Notes: a model not told the origin generated them from the letters alone. 64,000 nt of DNA from UBA7332 sp051657165 (GCA_051657165.1 JBOFKD010000302.1:1-64000), one strand, 5' to 3'; shown: positions 35,971 to 44,478, counted from the first letter of the stretch. Numbers and translations are program-made.

Positions 35971-36190
35971 TTGCAACCAATTGCAACCCTATATAACACA
36001 CTGTTAAACAATATGATACGGGTTGCAATTCAAGAAATTCAATTGCAATCAATCATCACCATTTGCAACCATTTGCAACCTCAATTGCAACCTCCTCAAC
36101 CTCTCATAAAATACTATTCCACAGACACTTACATCACATCAAGCTGTACGGTTGCAATTGGTTGCAATTCAAAACGTAAAACTCTGTGTA
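35971..36190. repeat. Word block 2: TTGCAACC sites plus shared tail
   Basis: TTGCAACC starts at 35971, 35981, 36063, 36073 and 36085 (variant TTGCAATC at 36043); the complement GGTTGCAA starts at 36021, 36150 and 36160. Steps are 10 bp or about 20-22 bp. It ends with the same 24-bp tail (36167-36190) as block 1, differing at two bases, exactly 310 bp further on. Confidence 0.75.
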
Positions 36191-36226
36191 TAGTTTTTCC
36201 TGAAGAGAGTTAAGAGCTTCCGCAGA

Positions 36227-36292
36227 TTCTCTTAAGTGATTTTCCATTTTCTCTTAAGAGAATTTCGAATTTCTCTTAAGCAAATTTCCAAC
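36227..36292 (+). repeat. Word block 3: three 22-bp iterons of TTCTCTTAAG
   Basis: TTCTCTTAAG begins at 36227, 36249 and 36271, exactly 22 bp apart. Each word is followed by a partly conserved AAATTTCCAA-like spacer. The middle site is a longer palindrome (TTCTCTTAAGAGAA). Looks like plasmid-type iterons, but no replication gene is near. Confidence 0.8.
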
Positions 36293-36311
36293 GGCATGAT
36301 CAGGCCCGTTT

Positions 36312-36386
36312 GCAAGTAGCAAATTGAAATTAGCAAGTAGCAAAATAAATTTTGCAAGTAGCAAACTTTCATTTGCCGGTAGCTAA
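36312..36386 (+). repeat. Word block 4: four 21-bp iterons of GCAAGTAGCAAA
   Basis: GCAAGTAGCAAA begins at 36312, 36333 and 36354, with a diverged fourth copy (GCCGGTAGCTAA) at 36375: three equal 21-bp steps. The 9-base spacers are AT-rich and different. Same orientation throughout. Confidence 0.82.
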
Positions 36387-36423
36387 TAAATACTCTCTGA
36401 TACACCTCCATTTCTTCAAAAAT

Positions 36424-36671
36424 AACCGTATATTTCTGCTTTCTTAAACGTATATTTTAGTAAGAATAAACCGACAACTAATTATTGTATATAAGAGGTT
36501 TAGTTCGTTTAACCGTATCCCTTAGAATTCGCATGCGCATGCGTTCTAATTCCGATGCGCATCGGAAAAGTAAATCAACCGTATCTTGTAACTAAACCAT
36601 CCGTATATAAAAAATAATTCCTCCTTTATTCCGGCTAGTCTATACGTATATTCGTTTGCGTTCATACGGAT
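36424..36671. repeat. Word block 5: AACCGTAT and ATGCGCAT sites on a 22-bp lattice
   Basis: AACCGTAT-type words begin at 36424, 36446 (AAACGTAT), 36511, 36577, 36599 (ATCCGTAT), 36642 (ATACGTAT) and, inverted, 36664. The palindrome ATGCGCAT fills the lattice slots 36533 and 36555. From 36511 to 36599 there are four consecutive exact 22-bp steps; 36424-36446 and 36642-36664 are also 22. The same word at the same step forms the array at 14034-14155. Confidence 0.82.
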
Positions 36672-36731
36672 ATTGCACATAATACAATGTAGGTTTACCC
36701 CACTTCATATGCGCCTTGTCTGGCAATACAT

Positions 36732-36791
36732 AAAAAAGCGGAATCGTTTTAACGGATACTTCTATCCATCCAAAACGATTCCGCTTTTTTT
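36732..36791. terminator. Bidirectional terminator
   Basis: GCGGAATCGTTTT (36738-36750) pairs with AAAACGATTCCGC (36772-36784), with A's before and T's after, so it works on both strands. On the minus strand it is about 140 bp after the S41 protease stop. Confidence 0.85.
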
Positions 36792-36923
36792 ATTGATTTA
36801 TCCTCCCGAAAAACATTCAAATTATCATAGACTAATTGAATATCAGTCCTACTCTTGAAAGCGGGTAAATATCTGAAGTAACAGCAAATCCCGTTTACTT
36901 AACTGAATATTTCGGTATTAGGG

Positions 36924-38363
36924 CTATTCACAAATCAAACCCTTCGGATTATTTATTTCAGAAATGCCCAGACATTTAAGTACCGGCATTTCCATATTAG
37001 AGCCATATACTTTCTGCGATTGTTTTATACTTACGTCCAAAGCCCGCAAAGACATTTGCATATAAATATCATCCAGACTTCCGAAAGCGACAAACGGTCG
37101 TGCGAACTCAATTTCCGAGTATGAGTTTACAGCATCAGGAACAAAACCATTTCTATAATTTGACTGACGAAGCGAATTATATATCTTAATTGTTATAGGC
37201 TGTAGTTTATATCCCGGAAATGTAGCGTTCTTAATTGAGTACGACCCCACATTTTTACCCTCAGTAGTTTCACCTACATGGATCACAGGTATGTAAGGCC
37301 TTAGACTATTTATAATCAATTCACTGGCTGATGCCGTATAACGTGTACCAATAACAACCAGCCTGTCCAGATTAAGATTCGCATCGTTAATCACAGAACT
37401 TGTATAGAATTTTAATTCCTTCTCTTTATTTGTCTTTTCCAGCTTATCATTCATCTCCTGATAGGCCATTAAGCTGCCCAACTCAGGAGCAGGGACCAAT
37501 GTACTGGCCAGAAGCTGTGCAGTTCGCAAAAAACCGCCTCCGTTATAACGCAAATCCAGAATAAGATCAGACACGCCCTGATTCTTAAAACTCTTCATTA
37601 AATCACGCAACTCATTTTCATATCTGAAATCAACTCCGTCTTCGGAAGGTCCATACTTAAAAGCGTTGTATACCAAATATCCGATTTTACGGTCACCAAA
37701 CTGCATAACCCGTGAATAATGAATTGGATTTTCATCTATACTTTGTGCAGCATCCAGCTTAACCGGAGTATTATATTCAACATACTCATACTCATTTATC
37801 GCCTGATTCAAAATATATGCAGCCTTATAAACCGTTATAGCCGACCCTGACTTGAGCAATGCATAGTTGGTAGCATTCAAGCGTTCATTGTTTACCTTAT
37901 AAATAAAATCGCCTCGCTTTATACCGGCTTTCTCTGCCGGAGAATCTTTCAAGACATACAACACACGGGCAATCTGTGAACCAGCAGCCGCAGGGTTCGA
38001 ATATCTGAGAAATTCAATTCCATAAGTCAGATTTGCTGAATACATGGCTTTAGACTTTTCGGGCACTTCAAGATATGAGTAAAAGTATTCACGTCCATCC
38101 GAAGTCGTTTTCATTTCTTGCTGCCGTGACAATAAAGATGCAAAAAAGTCCTGTGAATCCTGATTGAAATTAAGAGATGAAGCTTTAGGTATATCTTTAT
38201 AATAGAGATACTGATTATTCATTTCTGAATAAATCCATTCATTTACTTTTTCATTCTGTGTTTTATCTTTTAATAAATCATTGTTTTTCTCTTCGCAAGC
38301 CGTAAAAGCCAAAGAAGAAACAAGCATTAAAGCAACTACTTTATGACTATAAAATCTTTTCAT
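36924..38363 (-). CDS. S41-family peptidase lipoprotein (PDZ protease)
   Basis: A 479-residue lipoprotein (signal ending LAFTAC, Cys near residue 22). A PDZ-like segment (about 125-170, VLKDSPAEKAGIKRGDFIYKVN) precedes the S41 tail-specific protease fold: DLILDLRYNGGG and the catalytic Ser in TASASELI (near residue 343). Family members cleave C-terminal regions of envelope proteins; this lipid-anchored Bacteroidales type has no known target. First gene on the minus strand after the repeat region; the next gene upstream is 91 bp away. Confidence 0.9.
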   Translation of the reverse strand: MKRFYSHKVVALMLVSSLAFTACEEKNNDLLKDKTQNEKVNEWIYSEMNNQYLYYKDIPKASSLNFNQDSQDFFASLLSRQQEMKTTSDGREYFYSYLEVPEKSKAMYSANLTYGIEFLRYSNPAAAGSQIARVLYVLKDSPAEKAGIKRGDFIYKVNNERLNATNYALLKSGSAITVYKAAYILNQAINEYEYVEYNTPVKLDAAQSIDENPIHYSRVMQFGDRKIGYLVYNAFKYGPSEDGVDFRYENELRDLMKSFKNQGVSDLILDLRYNGGGFLRTAQLLASTLVPAPELGSLMAYQEMNDKLEKTNKEKELKFYTSSVINDANLNLDRLVVIGTRYTASASELIINSLRPYIPVIHVGETTEGKNVGSYSIKNATFPGYKLQPITIKIYNSLRQSNYRNGFVPDAVNSYSEIEFARPFVAFGSLDDIYMQMSLRALDVSIKQSQKVYGSNMEMPVLKCLGISEINNPKGLICE

Positions 38364-38454
38364 TTTTCTAATATTTAAGGTACAAAATTTCTAATTTTCA
38401 ATCGATTCAGCTTCAAACTCATATATCCGGACAAAGCAGGTACTGCGGGCATTG

Positions 38455-39171
38455 TTATTTTTGAAGAGCTGGTTGGGAAGGACTCATTAAATGCATAAGT
38501 TCTTTAAAAGAGTTTAGTTTAATAAATTCCTTTCCTTTCAAATCATCTTCACTTACCATTTCATGAATCCATGTGGTATGAAATGGGATATGTACAGCAT
38601 TTGCGCCCAATTCAAGTACGGGTAAAACATCGGACTTTAATGAGTTTCCTATCATGAGGAACTCCTCCGGCTTGACTTTTAGTTGTTTCAACAGAGATTC
38701 ATAATTGTATTTTTTCTTATCACTCATTACCTCCACATGCTGAAATAAATCGGCCAGTCCCGAACGGGCTACTTTGCTCTGCTGATCCAGCAAATCACCT
38801 TTTGTAGCCAGAATGATTTTATAACTTTTCGCTATCTCAGGAAGAATTTCTCTCACATCGTCAAGCAGTACAACCGGTTTTCTCAAAATATCATTCCCTA
38901 CTTCGATAATATCCTTCAAAGTTTTGTTCGAAACTGATGAATCACTAACCTCCATTGCAGTCTCTATTGCTGAAAGTATAAAGTTTTTCACACCATATCC
39001 GTAGAGAGCAATATTTTTCAATTCCAGCTCAAATAGCTTATCAGTAATTGTTTTTTCATCCCCGAATTCAGATAACAATACACTTAATTTGTGTTCTGCC
39101 TCTCTGAAAAATATTTCATTCTCCCATAATGTATCATCTGCATCAAAAGCAATCACCTTAATTCTATTCAT
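38455..39171 (-). CDS. HAD-superfamily hydrolase
   Basis: About 238 residues from the ATG at 39171 (MNRIKVIAF); a GTG 12 bases upstream would overlap the previous gene. Motif I is FDADDTLW with the nucleophile Asp, motif II is the Thr of ILATKG, motif III the Lys of SDKKKY, and motif IV MIGNSLKSDV with acidic metal ligands. A helical cap lies between motifs I and II. Such proteins are phosphatases for sugar or nucleotide phosphates; substrate unknown. Close spacing suggests co-transcription with the three upstream genes. Confidence 0.88.
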   Translation of the reverse strand: MNRIKVIAFDADDTLWENEIFFREAEHKLSVLLSEFGDEKTITDKLFELELKNIALYGYGVKNFILSAIETAMEVSDSSVSNKTLKDIIEVGNDILRKPVVLLDDVREILPEIAKSYKIILATKGDLLDQQSKVARSGLADLFQHVEVMSDKKKYNYESLLKQLKVKPEEFLMIGNSLKSDVLPVLELGANAVHIPFHTTWIHEMVSEDDLKGKEFIKLNSFKELMHLMSPSQPALQK

Positions 39172-39176
39172 TTCTT

Positions 39177-40151
39177 CTACCACTTAATATTCAAATTTAA
39201 ATATACAGGGAGGTGATCACTATAACCTCCCGAATAATATAACCCTTGATAGGTTCGCCATGGAACCTTAATTCCGTTTTTATTTTCACGAAACAAGAAG
39301 TCCGGTGCAAATATATAACTTTTCATCTGAAAGACAGTTATATGACTATCTGCCCGAAGCAAATTGTCAGAGACAAAAAAATGATCTATCGTCTCCCAGC
39401 TGTTTTGAAAATAATATGTTCCGATCTCTTTCTGATCATGAGATATATGATGTAATTTTTTTCTTAGTTGAGTCAATGCTTTTGAATCAATATGATCATT
39501 CATATCGCCCATAACAATCTGAAAGGAGTTAGCTCTGTGACCCGAAATACTGTCTGATCGGGATATGAGTTCTTCTACCACTCTCATACGCAAATGATCA
39601 GACTGTGCTTCTCCCCGACTCTTGGAAGGCAGATGGCAGACAAATACATCGAGCGTATCTCCTGAAATCACTCTTCCTGAAACATGTAATAAATCTCTTG
39701 TCGGAGATTGTCCCTGTGAGACAGGAAGCATATTAACCTCCAGCAGACGGAACTGATCAGGCTGGTAAAGCAGTGCTACATCTATCCCCCTTCTGTCCGG
39801 AGAGTTAGTAACAACATACTTATAACCTAGCTCTCTGAGTGGAGTGTAACGGGTTAAGTATTTTAGCACCGAATCATTTTCCACTTCACACAACCCGATT
39901 AGCGCAGGTACATCCCAGCCTCCGATAGCACACAGCACTTTTGAAAGATTTATTTGTTTGTGCTTATACTTTGAATAATTCCACTTTCTGCCAGCACCGG
40001 GTAAAAAATCAGAATCATCTTTCAATGAATCTTTTTTTAGATCAAACAAGTTCTCTACGTTATAAAACACAATGCGGAAGCTTCTGTTCTCAGAAGCCTC
40101 CGCATTATACAAAATGCCCAAAGACATTATTATGATAAAGATATATCTCAT
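39177..40151 (-). CDS. Secreted endonuclease/exonuclease/phosphatase-fold protein
   Basis: A 324-residue protein with a signal peptide (cut near AEASENRS). FYNVENLFD, GLCEVEND, RGIDVALLY, MGDMNDHID and SDHLPVYLNL are the motifs of the EEP (DNase I-like) fold with Glu/Asp metal ligands and catalytic His. It would act outside the cytoplasm on nucleic acid or a phosphodiester. The end overlaps the start region of the HAD gene and its own start overlaps the end of the beta-helix gene by 4 bp. Confidence 0.88.
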   Translation of the reverse strand: MRYIFIIIMSLGILYNAEASENRSFRIVFYNVENLFDLKKDSLKDDSDFLPGAGRKWNYSKYKHKQINLSKVLCAIGGWDVPALIGLCEVENDSVLKYLTRYTPLRELGYKYVVTNSPDRRGIDVALLYQPDQFRLLEVNMLPVSQGQSPTRDLLHVSGRVISGDTLDVFVCHLPSKSRGEAQSDHLRMRVVEELISRSDSISGHRANSFQIVMGDMNDHIDSKALTQLRKKLHHISHDQKEIGTYYFQNSWETIDHFFVSDNLLRADSHITVFQMKSYIFAPDFLFRENKNGIKVPWRTYQGLYYSGGYSDHLPVYLNLNIKW

Positions 40152-41542
40152 TTCTCTCCGGAATACTGAAAAGCTCCGGCATCCGGATTTTCGACATTTC
40201 TGTTTACGCCGTAGAAATCTATATCCGGCGCAGGAGAGATAGGTTGTTTACCTAATCCTCTTGCTACAGAGGCAGAATCAAGTCTGAAATCGAAATAATG
40301 ATCTGTCCCTTTGGCTTTGAAACGAGGATCTATATTCCAGATTATATTCTGATAGTTCTCTGTTTGCTCTTCTTTCCCCTTCAGTAAAGAGTTCTCAAAT
40401 TTATACGTGATATTATTGGTTGCTGAAGATGGAATATAAATTTCATTTCTGTTTTTCCCCCACACGATTGAATTTCGCATAATGAGAGAAAGCTCCTTTT
40501 CCTCAGACGACACATTAACAGCGTATCCGTAAACAGCTCCGAATGAATATAAGTTGGCTATTGTGCAATTCACGAAATTATAGACTCCGCCATTCAGATC
40601 AAGTAAGTTTTCGCCTGAATTTGTAATCTGTGATCCCGATACTGACAGTGATGTGTTCTTAGCCCACAATCCTGTTTTCAGGGAATTGTGAATAAGTGAA
40701 TTCTTAATAATTAATTGCGGTTGAAGCGAGGTCATACTTTTGCCTTCGATTCTTATCGCATTGACAGATGAATGAATATCACAATAATCGAATTTATTAT
40801 CATAACTTTTCTCCGAAAAAGAGATACCTTCCCACTGACCTGAGACTTTGTCATAAGGAAGCCCTGACAACATATCATCCAGACGGTCTCCGCGAAAAAC
40901 TACAGGCATACCCTGTTGTCCTGTTGCGTGTATAGATCCATCTACTATTAATCGGGCTTTCTTATGAAAGAAAATTCTGGTACCGGCTTTTATATCTAAA
41001 AGAGCATCCGGTGCTACGTATAAAGAATCATATATTAAATATGGCTTCTCCGAAGTGAGCGTAAGATGCTTATTCACAACCATCCCATCCCATTTAATCG
41101 CATCCCAGGAAAGAGCTTCCAGTTCAATCTTCTGAGTTATTCCGTTAAAGGAAAAAAGAATAGCATCCTGAGCGATCACAGGGTCATTACTTGCAGCAGG
41201 CTTCAATGTCGTTTCAACGGCTATAAAAATACTATCCTTTCCAAGAATCTCTATGTTTTGAAATACACTACCACTTTCACCATCCACATTTATCCTGAAT
41301 TCTTTCGTTTCGGAAGAAAGCCGGATATCGTTAATCAGCAAGGGCTCCTTATTTCTGTTGTAAACTTTCAACCAGCGGGTTGCTGAAGGAACATCCGCAA
41401 ACAATGTATCGAAGCGTAACGTATCAGCCGAAAAAGTCAGAAGCTTATTCGGGTTTGACGAGAAATCAGGATCAGACATACAAGACATCAAACCTGAAAT
41501 CAAAGCACAAAAAACAATACATTTAGTTAGTATTGATTGCAT
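40148..41542 (-). CDS. Right-handed beta-helix lipoprotein
   Basis: A 464-residue lipoprotein (signal ending LMSC). The first ~140 residues look like an immunoglobulin-like sandwich (ADTLRFDTLFADVPSATRW), a common Bacteroidota pattern. From about 170 to 400 short repeating strands (KNSLIHNSLKTGLW, NLDLNGGVYNFVNCTI, IMRNSIVWGKN-type) form a parallel beta-helix. No polysaccharide-lyase catalytic set is clear. It overlaps the endonuclease gene by 4 bp and follows the peptidase gene by 9 bp, so it sits in that operon. Function unknown. Confidence 0.8.
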   Translation of the reverse strand: MQSILTKCIVFCALISGLMSCMSDPDFSSNPNKLLTFSADTLRFDTLFADVPSATRWLKVYNRNKEPLLINDIRLSSETKEFRINVDGESGSVFQNIEILGKDSIFIAVETTLKPAASNDPVIAQDAILFSFNGITQKIELEALSWDAIKWDGMVVNKHLTLTSEKPYLIYDSLYVAPDALLDIKAGTRIFFHKKARLIVDGSIHATGQQGMPVVFRGDRLDDMLSGLPYDKVSGQWEGISFSEKSYDNKFDYCDIHSSVNAIRIEGKSMTSLQPQLIIKNSLIHNSLKTGLWAKNTSLSVSGSQITNSGENLLDLNGGVYNFVNCTIANLYSFGAVYGYAVNVSSEEKELSLIMRNSIVWGKNRNEIYIPSSATNNITYKFENSLLKGKEEQTENYQNIIWNIDPRFKAKGTDHYFDFRLDSASVARGLGKQPISPAPDIDFYGVNRNVENPDAGAFQYSGEK

Positions 41543-41551
41543 CGGATTATA

Positions 41552-42991
41552 TTAAATTGTTCTCAAAATTTCCAGTAAATGCTTCCAGAATTTCTCCATT
41601 GAGGATATTGACAAACGCTCTTCGGGAGAATGTGCACCAAGAATTGTAGGTCCGAAAGATATCATTTGCAGTCCCGGATACTTCTTTAAAAAGAGACCAC
41701 ATTCCAATCCGGCATGTACGGCACGAATATCAGGTTCTTCATGAATAAGACTCCTGTAGGTATCAGACGCCTTTTTCACAAGATAAGACTCCAGATCCGG
41801 TTGCCAGCCCGGATATCCTTCTCCGTGAGAAACAGTTGCGCCTGCCATTTTAAATAACGCTTCAAGTCTGTAAGCAATATCATATTTAGAACTTTCAATC
41901 GCACTTCTCTGACTTGTCACAACCTCTATATGATCATTCTTTTGTTTTACTGAAGCCAGATTTGTAGATGTTTCTACTAAACCATGCAGCTCCCGGCTCA
42001 TTGAAATCACACCATTCGGACATGAATAAAGACATGCAAGCAGATTGTCAGCCACTTGCTGATCAATACAATAATCAGGCACATCTTCTGAATCAAGCTC
42101 AATACGTAAATTCGGTTCAGTACTCTGATATTCATTTTCAAGATCTGCTATATAGTGGTTCAGCTCGATCCGAAGATTTTCTTTATCTCTGAACGGTATA
42201 CCGGCATATGCTGATGCTTCGCGAGGAATAGCATTATGCAGATTTCCTCCTGATATCTCTGAAAGAGCTATTCCGTATTTTGATTTTATGAGCCATAGAA
42301 AACGGGTAAGCAACTGTATTGCGTTCGCATAGCCTTTATTTATATCATCACCTGAATGACCTCCTTTTAATCCGGACACTCTGATCCGAAAGAAAAACAG
42401 TCCATTTGATAAATCAGCACGATCATAGGCAAATTGAGCACGCGTATCAATTCCTCCTGCACAACCTACATAAATACCTTCTTCACCATCCAGATTCAAC
42501 AAGATCTTACTCTGAAAAAAATCTTTTTCCAGAGCTGCTGCTCCGGTTAACCCAGTCTCTTCATCTACAGTAAAAAGAGCTTCAAGACGACTATGAGGAA
42601 TGGTTTCAGAAGCCAGAACAGCTAAAGCAGCAGCCATTCCGGCACCATTATCCGCACCTAGAGTTGTACCTTTAGCTTTCATCCAGTCTCCATCTATATA
42701 TGTCTGAATGGGGTCTGTCTCAAAATTATGTTCTACATCAGAATCTTTCTCGCAGACCATATCCATATGACATTGTAAAAGCACAGACGGTCTGTCTTCC
42801 ATGCCTTTTGTTGCCGGTTTATTTATCAAAATATTACCGGCATTATCTATTTCATAAGACAAATTATATTTAACCGCAAAATCAACTAAATATGCACGAA
42901 TTTGCTCTTCTTTCTTAGATGGGCGTGGCACTTTTGTTATCTCTTCGAAAAAAAGCCACACATTTTCAGTTTGAAGTTCATTATTTCTCAT
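41552..42991 (-). CDS. pepD: Aminoacyl-histidine dipeptidase (Xaa-His, M20 family)
   Basis: A 479-residue M20 metallopeptidase. Zinc-site motifs: LLQCHMDMVCE, TTLGADNGAGMAAALA, the catalytic TVDEETGLTGAAAL, and a C-terminal HAGLECGLF. The insertion domain carries GLKGGHSGDDI. Length and motifs match bacterial PepD, which splits dipeptides with C-terminal His such as carnosine, in the cytoplasm (no signal). It heads a minus-strand operon and its -7 box at 43012 lies face to face with that of the divergent gene. Confidence 0.92.
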   Translation of the reverse strand: MRNNELQTENVWLFFEEITKVPRPSKKEEQIRAYLVDFAVKYNLSYEIDNAGNILINKPATKGMEDRPSVLLQCHMDMVCEKDSDVEHNFETDPIQTYIDGDWMKAKGTTLGADNGAGMAAALAVLASETIPHSRLEALFTVDEETGLTGAAALEKDFFQSKILLNLDGEEGIYVGCAGGIDTRAQFAYDRADLSNGLFFFRIRVSGLKGGHSGDDINKGYANAIQLLTRFLWLIKSKYGIALSEISGGNLHNAIPREASAYAGIPFRDKENLRIELNHYIADLENEYQSTEPNLRIELDSEDVPDYCIDQQVADNLLACLYSCPNGVISMSRELHGLVETSTNLASVKQKNDHIEVVTSQRSAIESSKYDIAYRLEALFKMAGATVSHGEGYPGWQPDLESYLVKKASDTYRSLIHEEPDIRAVHAGLECGLFLKKYPGLQMISFGPTILGAHSPEERLSISSMEKFWKHLLEILRTI

Positions 42992-42999
42992 AAAAACTC

Positions 43000-43019
43000 T
43001 ATATTTGTACGCAAATATA
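43000..43019. promoter_or_regulatory. Symmetric face-to-face promoter pair
   Basis: TATATTTG (43000-43007, plus) and its exact mirror CAAATATA (43012-43019, i.e. TATATTTG on the minus strand) are separated by four bases TACG. Both are perfect TAnnTTTG boxes. The plus box serves the gene at 43027, the minus box pepD at 42991. Both polymerases would cover the same DNA. Confidence 0.65.
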
Positions 43020-43026
43020 ACGAAGA

Positions 43027-43266
43027 ATGTTGAAGGTACTTCTTATTGTAATCATAATTGTAGGGATTTCAGTACTATTATTGGGAATCAAAGTGTTTTT
43101 CACCAAAAATGGGAAATTTCCAAATACTCATATTGGTGGAAATAAAGCTCTATCCAAAAGGGGAATCTCTTGTGCTAAAACAGATGATAAATTAGCTCAG
43201 CAAAAGCAAGGTTTATTTGACCGTCTGGAAGATGACGAAATTAAAAACAACAAAGAAAAAAAATGA
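43027..43266 (+). CDS. Small conserved membrane protein
   Basis: A 79-residue protein with one N-terminal membrane helix (VLLIVIIIVGISVLLLGI) and a cytoplasmic tail with KFPNTHIGGNKALSKRGISC. I recognise this FPNTHIGGNKAL segment as typical of a small Bacteroidales protein of unknown function. It lies 18 bp upstream of the OmpH-like gene, so the pair is one operon. Function unknown. Confidence 0.75.
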   Translation: MLKVLLIVIIIVGISVLLLGIKVFFTKNGKFPNTHIGGNKALSKRGISCAKTDDKLAQQKQGLFDRLEDDEIKNNKEKK

Positions 43267-43284
43267 AATAAAGAATAGTAATTT

Positions 43285-43890
43285 ATGAAAAACGTAAACT
43301 ATCTAATTAATGGGGTTCTCGCTGCAGCTATTGTGGTGTTGTTTGTTATGCAATTTTCAAATAAGAAATCATCTACTAACTCAAATACAATTGAGAATCA
43401 GACGATCGAGACTGATGTTGTATTGCCAATCGCATACATCGATGTTGATTCTTTATTGAAAAATTATAATCTTGCACATGATGCCAGCGAATCATTAATC
43501 CGCAAGCAGGAAGGTGCACGTGCCAGCTTAAACGAAAAAGCACGCCAGTTAGAAAATGAGATGAAAGAGTTTCAACGCAAAATTGAAAACAATGCATTTC
43601 TTTCTCGCGAAAGAGCAGAAGCTGAACAAAATCGTTTAATGCGTAAACAACAAGAACTTCAGGAGTTGGATCAGCGTCTTGGTATTGAATTTATGAATGA
43701 GCAACAAAAGTTGAATCAACAGATTCGTGACTCAATCAATAATTACATCAATCATTACAATTCAGCGAAAAAATTCCATATGATTATCAGTAATACAAAT
43801 AACGATAATCTTTTATACGCTGATAAAGCTTATGATATCACTACTGAAATTGTTAGTGGATTAAATACAAGATATACTTCAAAAAAATAA
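43285..43890 (+). CDS. OmpH/Skp-family protein
   Basis: A 201-residue protein with an N-terminal hydrophobic segment (ingVLAAAIVVLFVMQF, signal or anchor), the AYIDVDSLLKNYNLA opening typical of OmpH/Skp, and a long coiled coil (about 75-150) rich in Glu, Gln and Arg. Skp-type periplasmic chaperones hold unfolded outer-membrane proteins. The retained hydrophobic N-terminus without a clear cleavage site suggests it may stay membrane-anchored. Followed by a strong terminator. Confidence 0.82.
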   Translation: MKNVNYLINGVLAAAIVVLFVMQFSNKKSSTNSNTIENQTIETDVVLPIAYIDVDSLLKNYNLAHDASESLIRKQEGARASLNEKARQLENEMKEFQRKIENNAFLSRERAEAEQNRLMRKQQELQELDQRLGIEFMNEQQKLNQQIRDSINNYINHYNSAKKFHMIISNTNNDNLLYADKAYDITTEIVSGLNTRYTSKK

Positions 43891-43902
43891 TTTTGAATGA
43901 CT

Positions 43903-43942
43903 AAAAAAAGAGCTGCTTGACGAATCAAGCAGCTCTTTTTTT
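43903..43942 (+). terminator. Terminator of the OmpH-like operon
   Basis: AGAGCTGCTTGA pairs perfectly with TCAAGCAGCTCT around CGAA, with A's before and seven T's after. It begins 12 bp after the stop. Confidence 0.92.
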
Positions 43943-44057
43943 ATATATGTTTGATCCGGATTAAGAGGAGATTCTATTTTAACAGAGCATTTCACATTAT
44001 ATAGCATATTTTATTCTGCTAATATCTGACTCTGCATGTTATAACAATAAAAAAATT

Positions 44058-44438
44058 ATGAACAATCTCTTCAAAGCAGGACGTATCCTGACCGGTATTG
44101 CATATCTATTGTTAGGATATGTACATTTTAAATATGCGGCAGATGATGTAAAAATGGTTCCCTCATTTTTACCATATTCTATATTCTGGGTATATCTTGT
44201 CGGAATATTCTGGCTAGCAACTGGTGCTAGCTTTATATCAAATATCCTTGTAAGACTAAGTGGTCTGTTATCAGCTTTAATGATTTTAGTTATAATATTT
44301 ACTGTTCAGCTTAAAGGATTAACCAGTAATGCTAATGCTATGAGTTTTATAACACTGGCGTTTAGCATTGGATTAGTTGCCGCAAGCCTTATGGTAAGTT
44401 CATCAGGTCACTACACCTGCAAAAAAAATATAGAATAA
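44058..44438 (+). CDS. DoxX-like small membrane protein
   Basis: A 126-residue protein with four membrane helices and the DoxX-family look: GRILTGIAYLLLGYVHF in helix 1, then VPSFLPYSIFWVYLVGIFWLATG in helix 2. DoxX proteins are quinone-linked or of unknown role. It stands alone, with a terminator shared with the convergent creatininase-family gene. Confidence 0.75.
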   Translation: MNNLFKAGRILTGIAYLLLGYVHFKYAADDVKMVPSFLPYSIFWVYLVGIFWLATGASFISNILVRLSGLLSALMILVIIFTVQLKGLTSNANAMSFITLAFSIGLVAASLMVSSSGHYTCKKNIE

Positions 44439-44440
44439 TA

Positions 44441-44476
44441 AAAAACGGCTGATGAATTATATCATCAGCCGTTTTT
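44441..44476. terminator. Bidirectional terminator between convergent genes
   Basis: AAAAACGGCTGATGA (44441-44455) pairs with TCATCAGCCGTTTTT (44462-44476). It serves the DoxX-like gene on the plus strand and the creatininase-family gene on the minus strand. Confidence 0.92.
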
Positions 44477-44478
44477 TA

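Larger units (their letters stand above)
34597..36923. other. 2.3-kb gene-free region rich in repeats
   Basis: No credible gene is found over 2.3 kb, unusual beside densely packed neighbours. In order it holds a possible small RNA with terminator (34792-34972), two inward-facing structured repeats (35074-35197 and 35465-35599) around a 37-bp direct repeat pair, five blocks of short words on a 21-22 bp lattice (35671-36671), and a bidirectional terminator (36732-36791). Confidence 0.75.

Noticed and set aside
35971..36213. 80-codon frame across the TTGCAACC block
   Set aside because: It is the translation of an iteron array; repetitive words explain it.
36227..36292. Chromosome origin or integrated plasmid origin
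   Set aside because: Iteron-like, but there are no DnaA boxes in cluster and no rep, par or dnaA gene nearby; kept only as a hypothesis.
36227..36386. CRISPR-like look of regularly spaced repeats
   Set aside because: Repeats are 10-12 bases with 9-12 base spacers, far too short for CRISPR, and no cas genes are present.
36673..36858. 61-codon frame spanning the bidirectional terminator
   Set aside because: It reads straight through a strong hairpin and has no family features.
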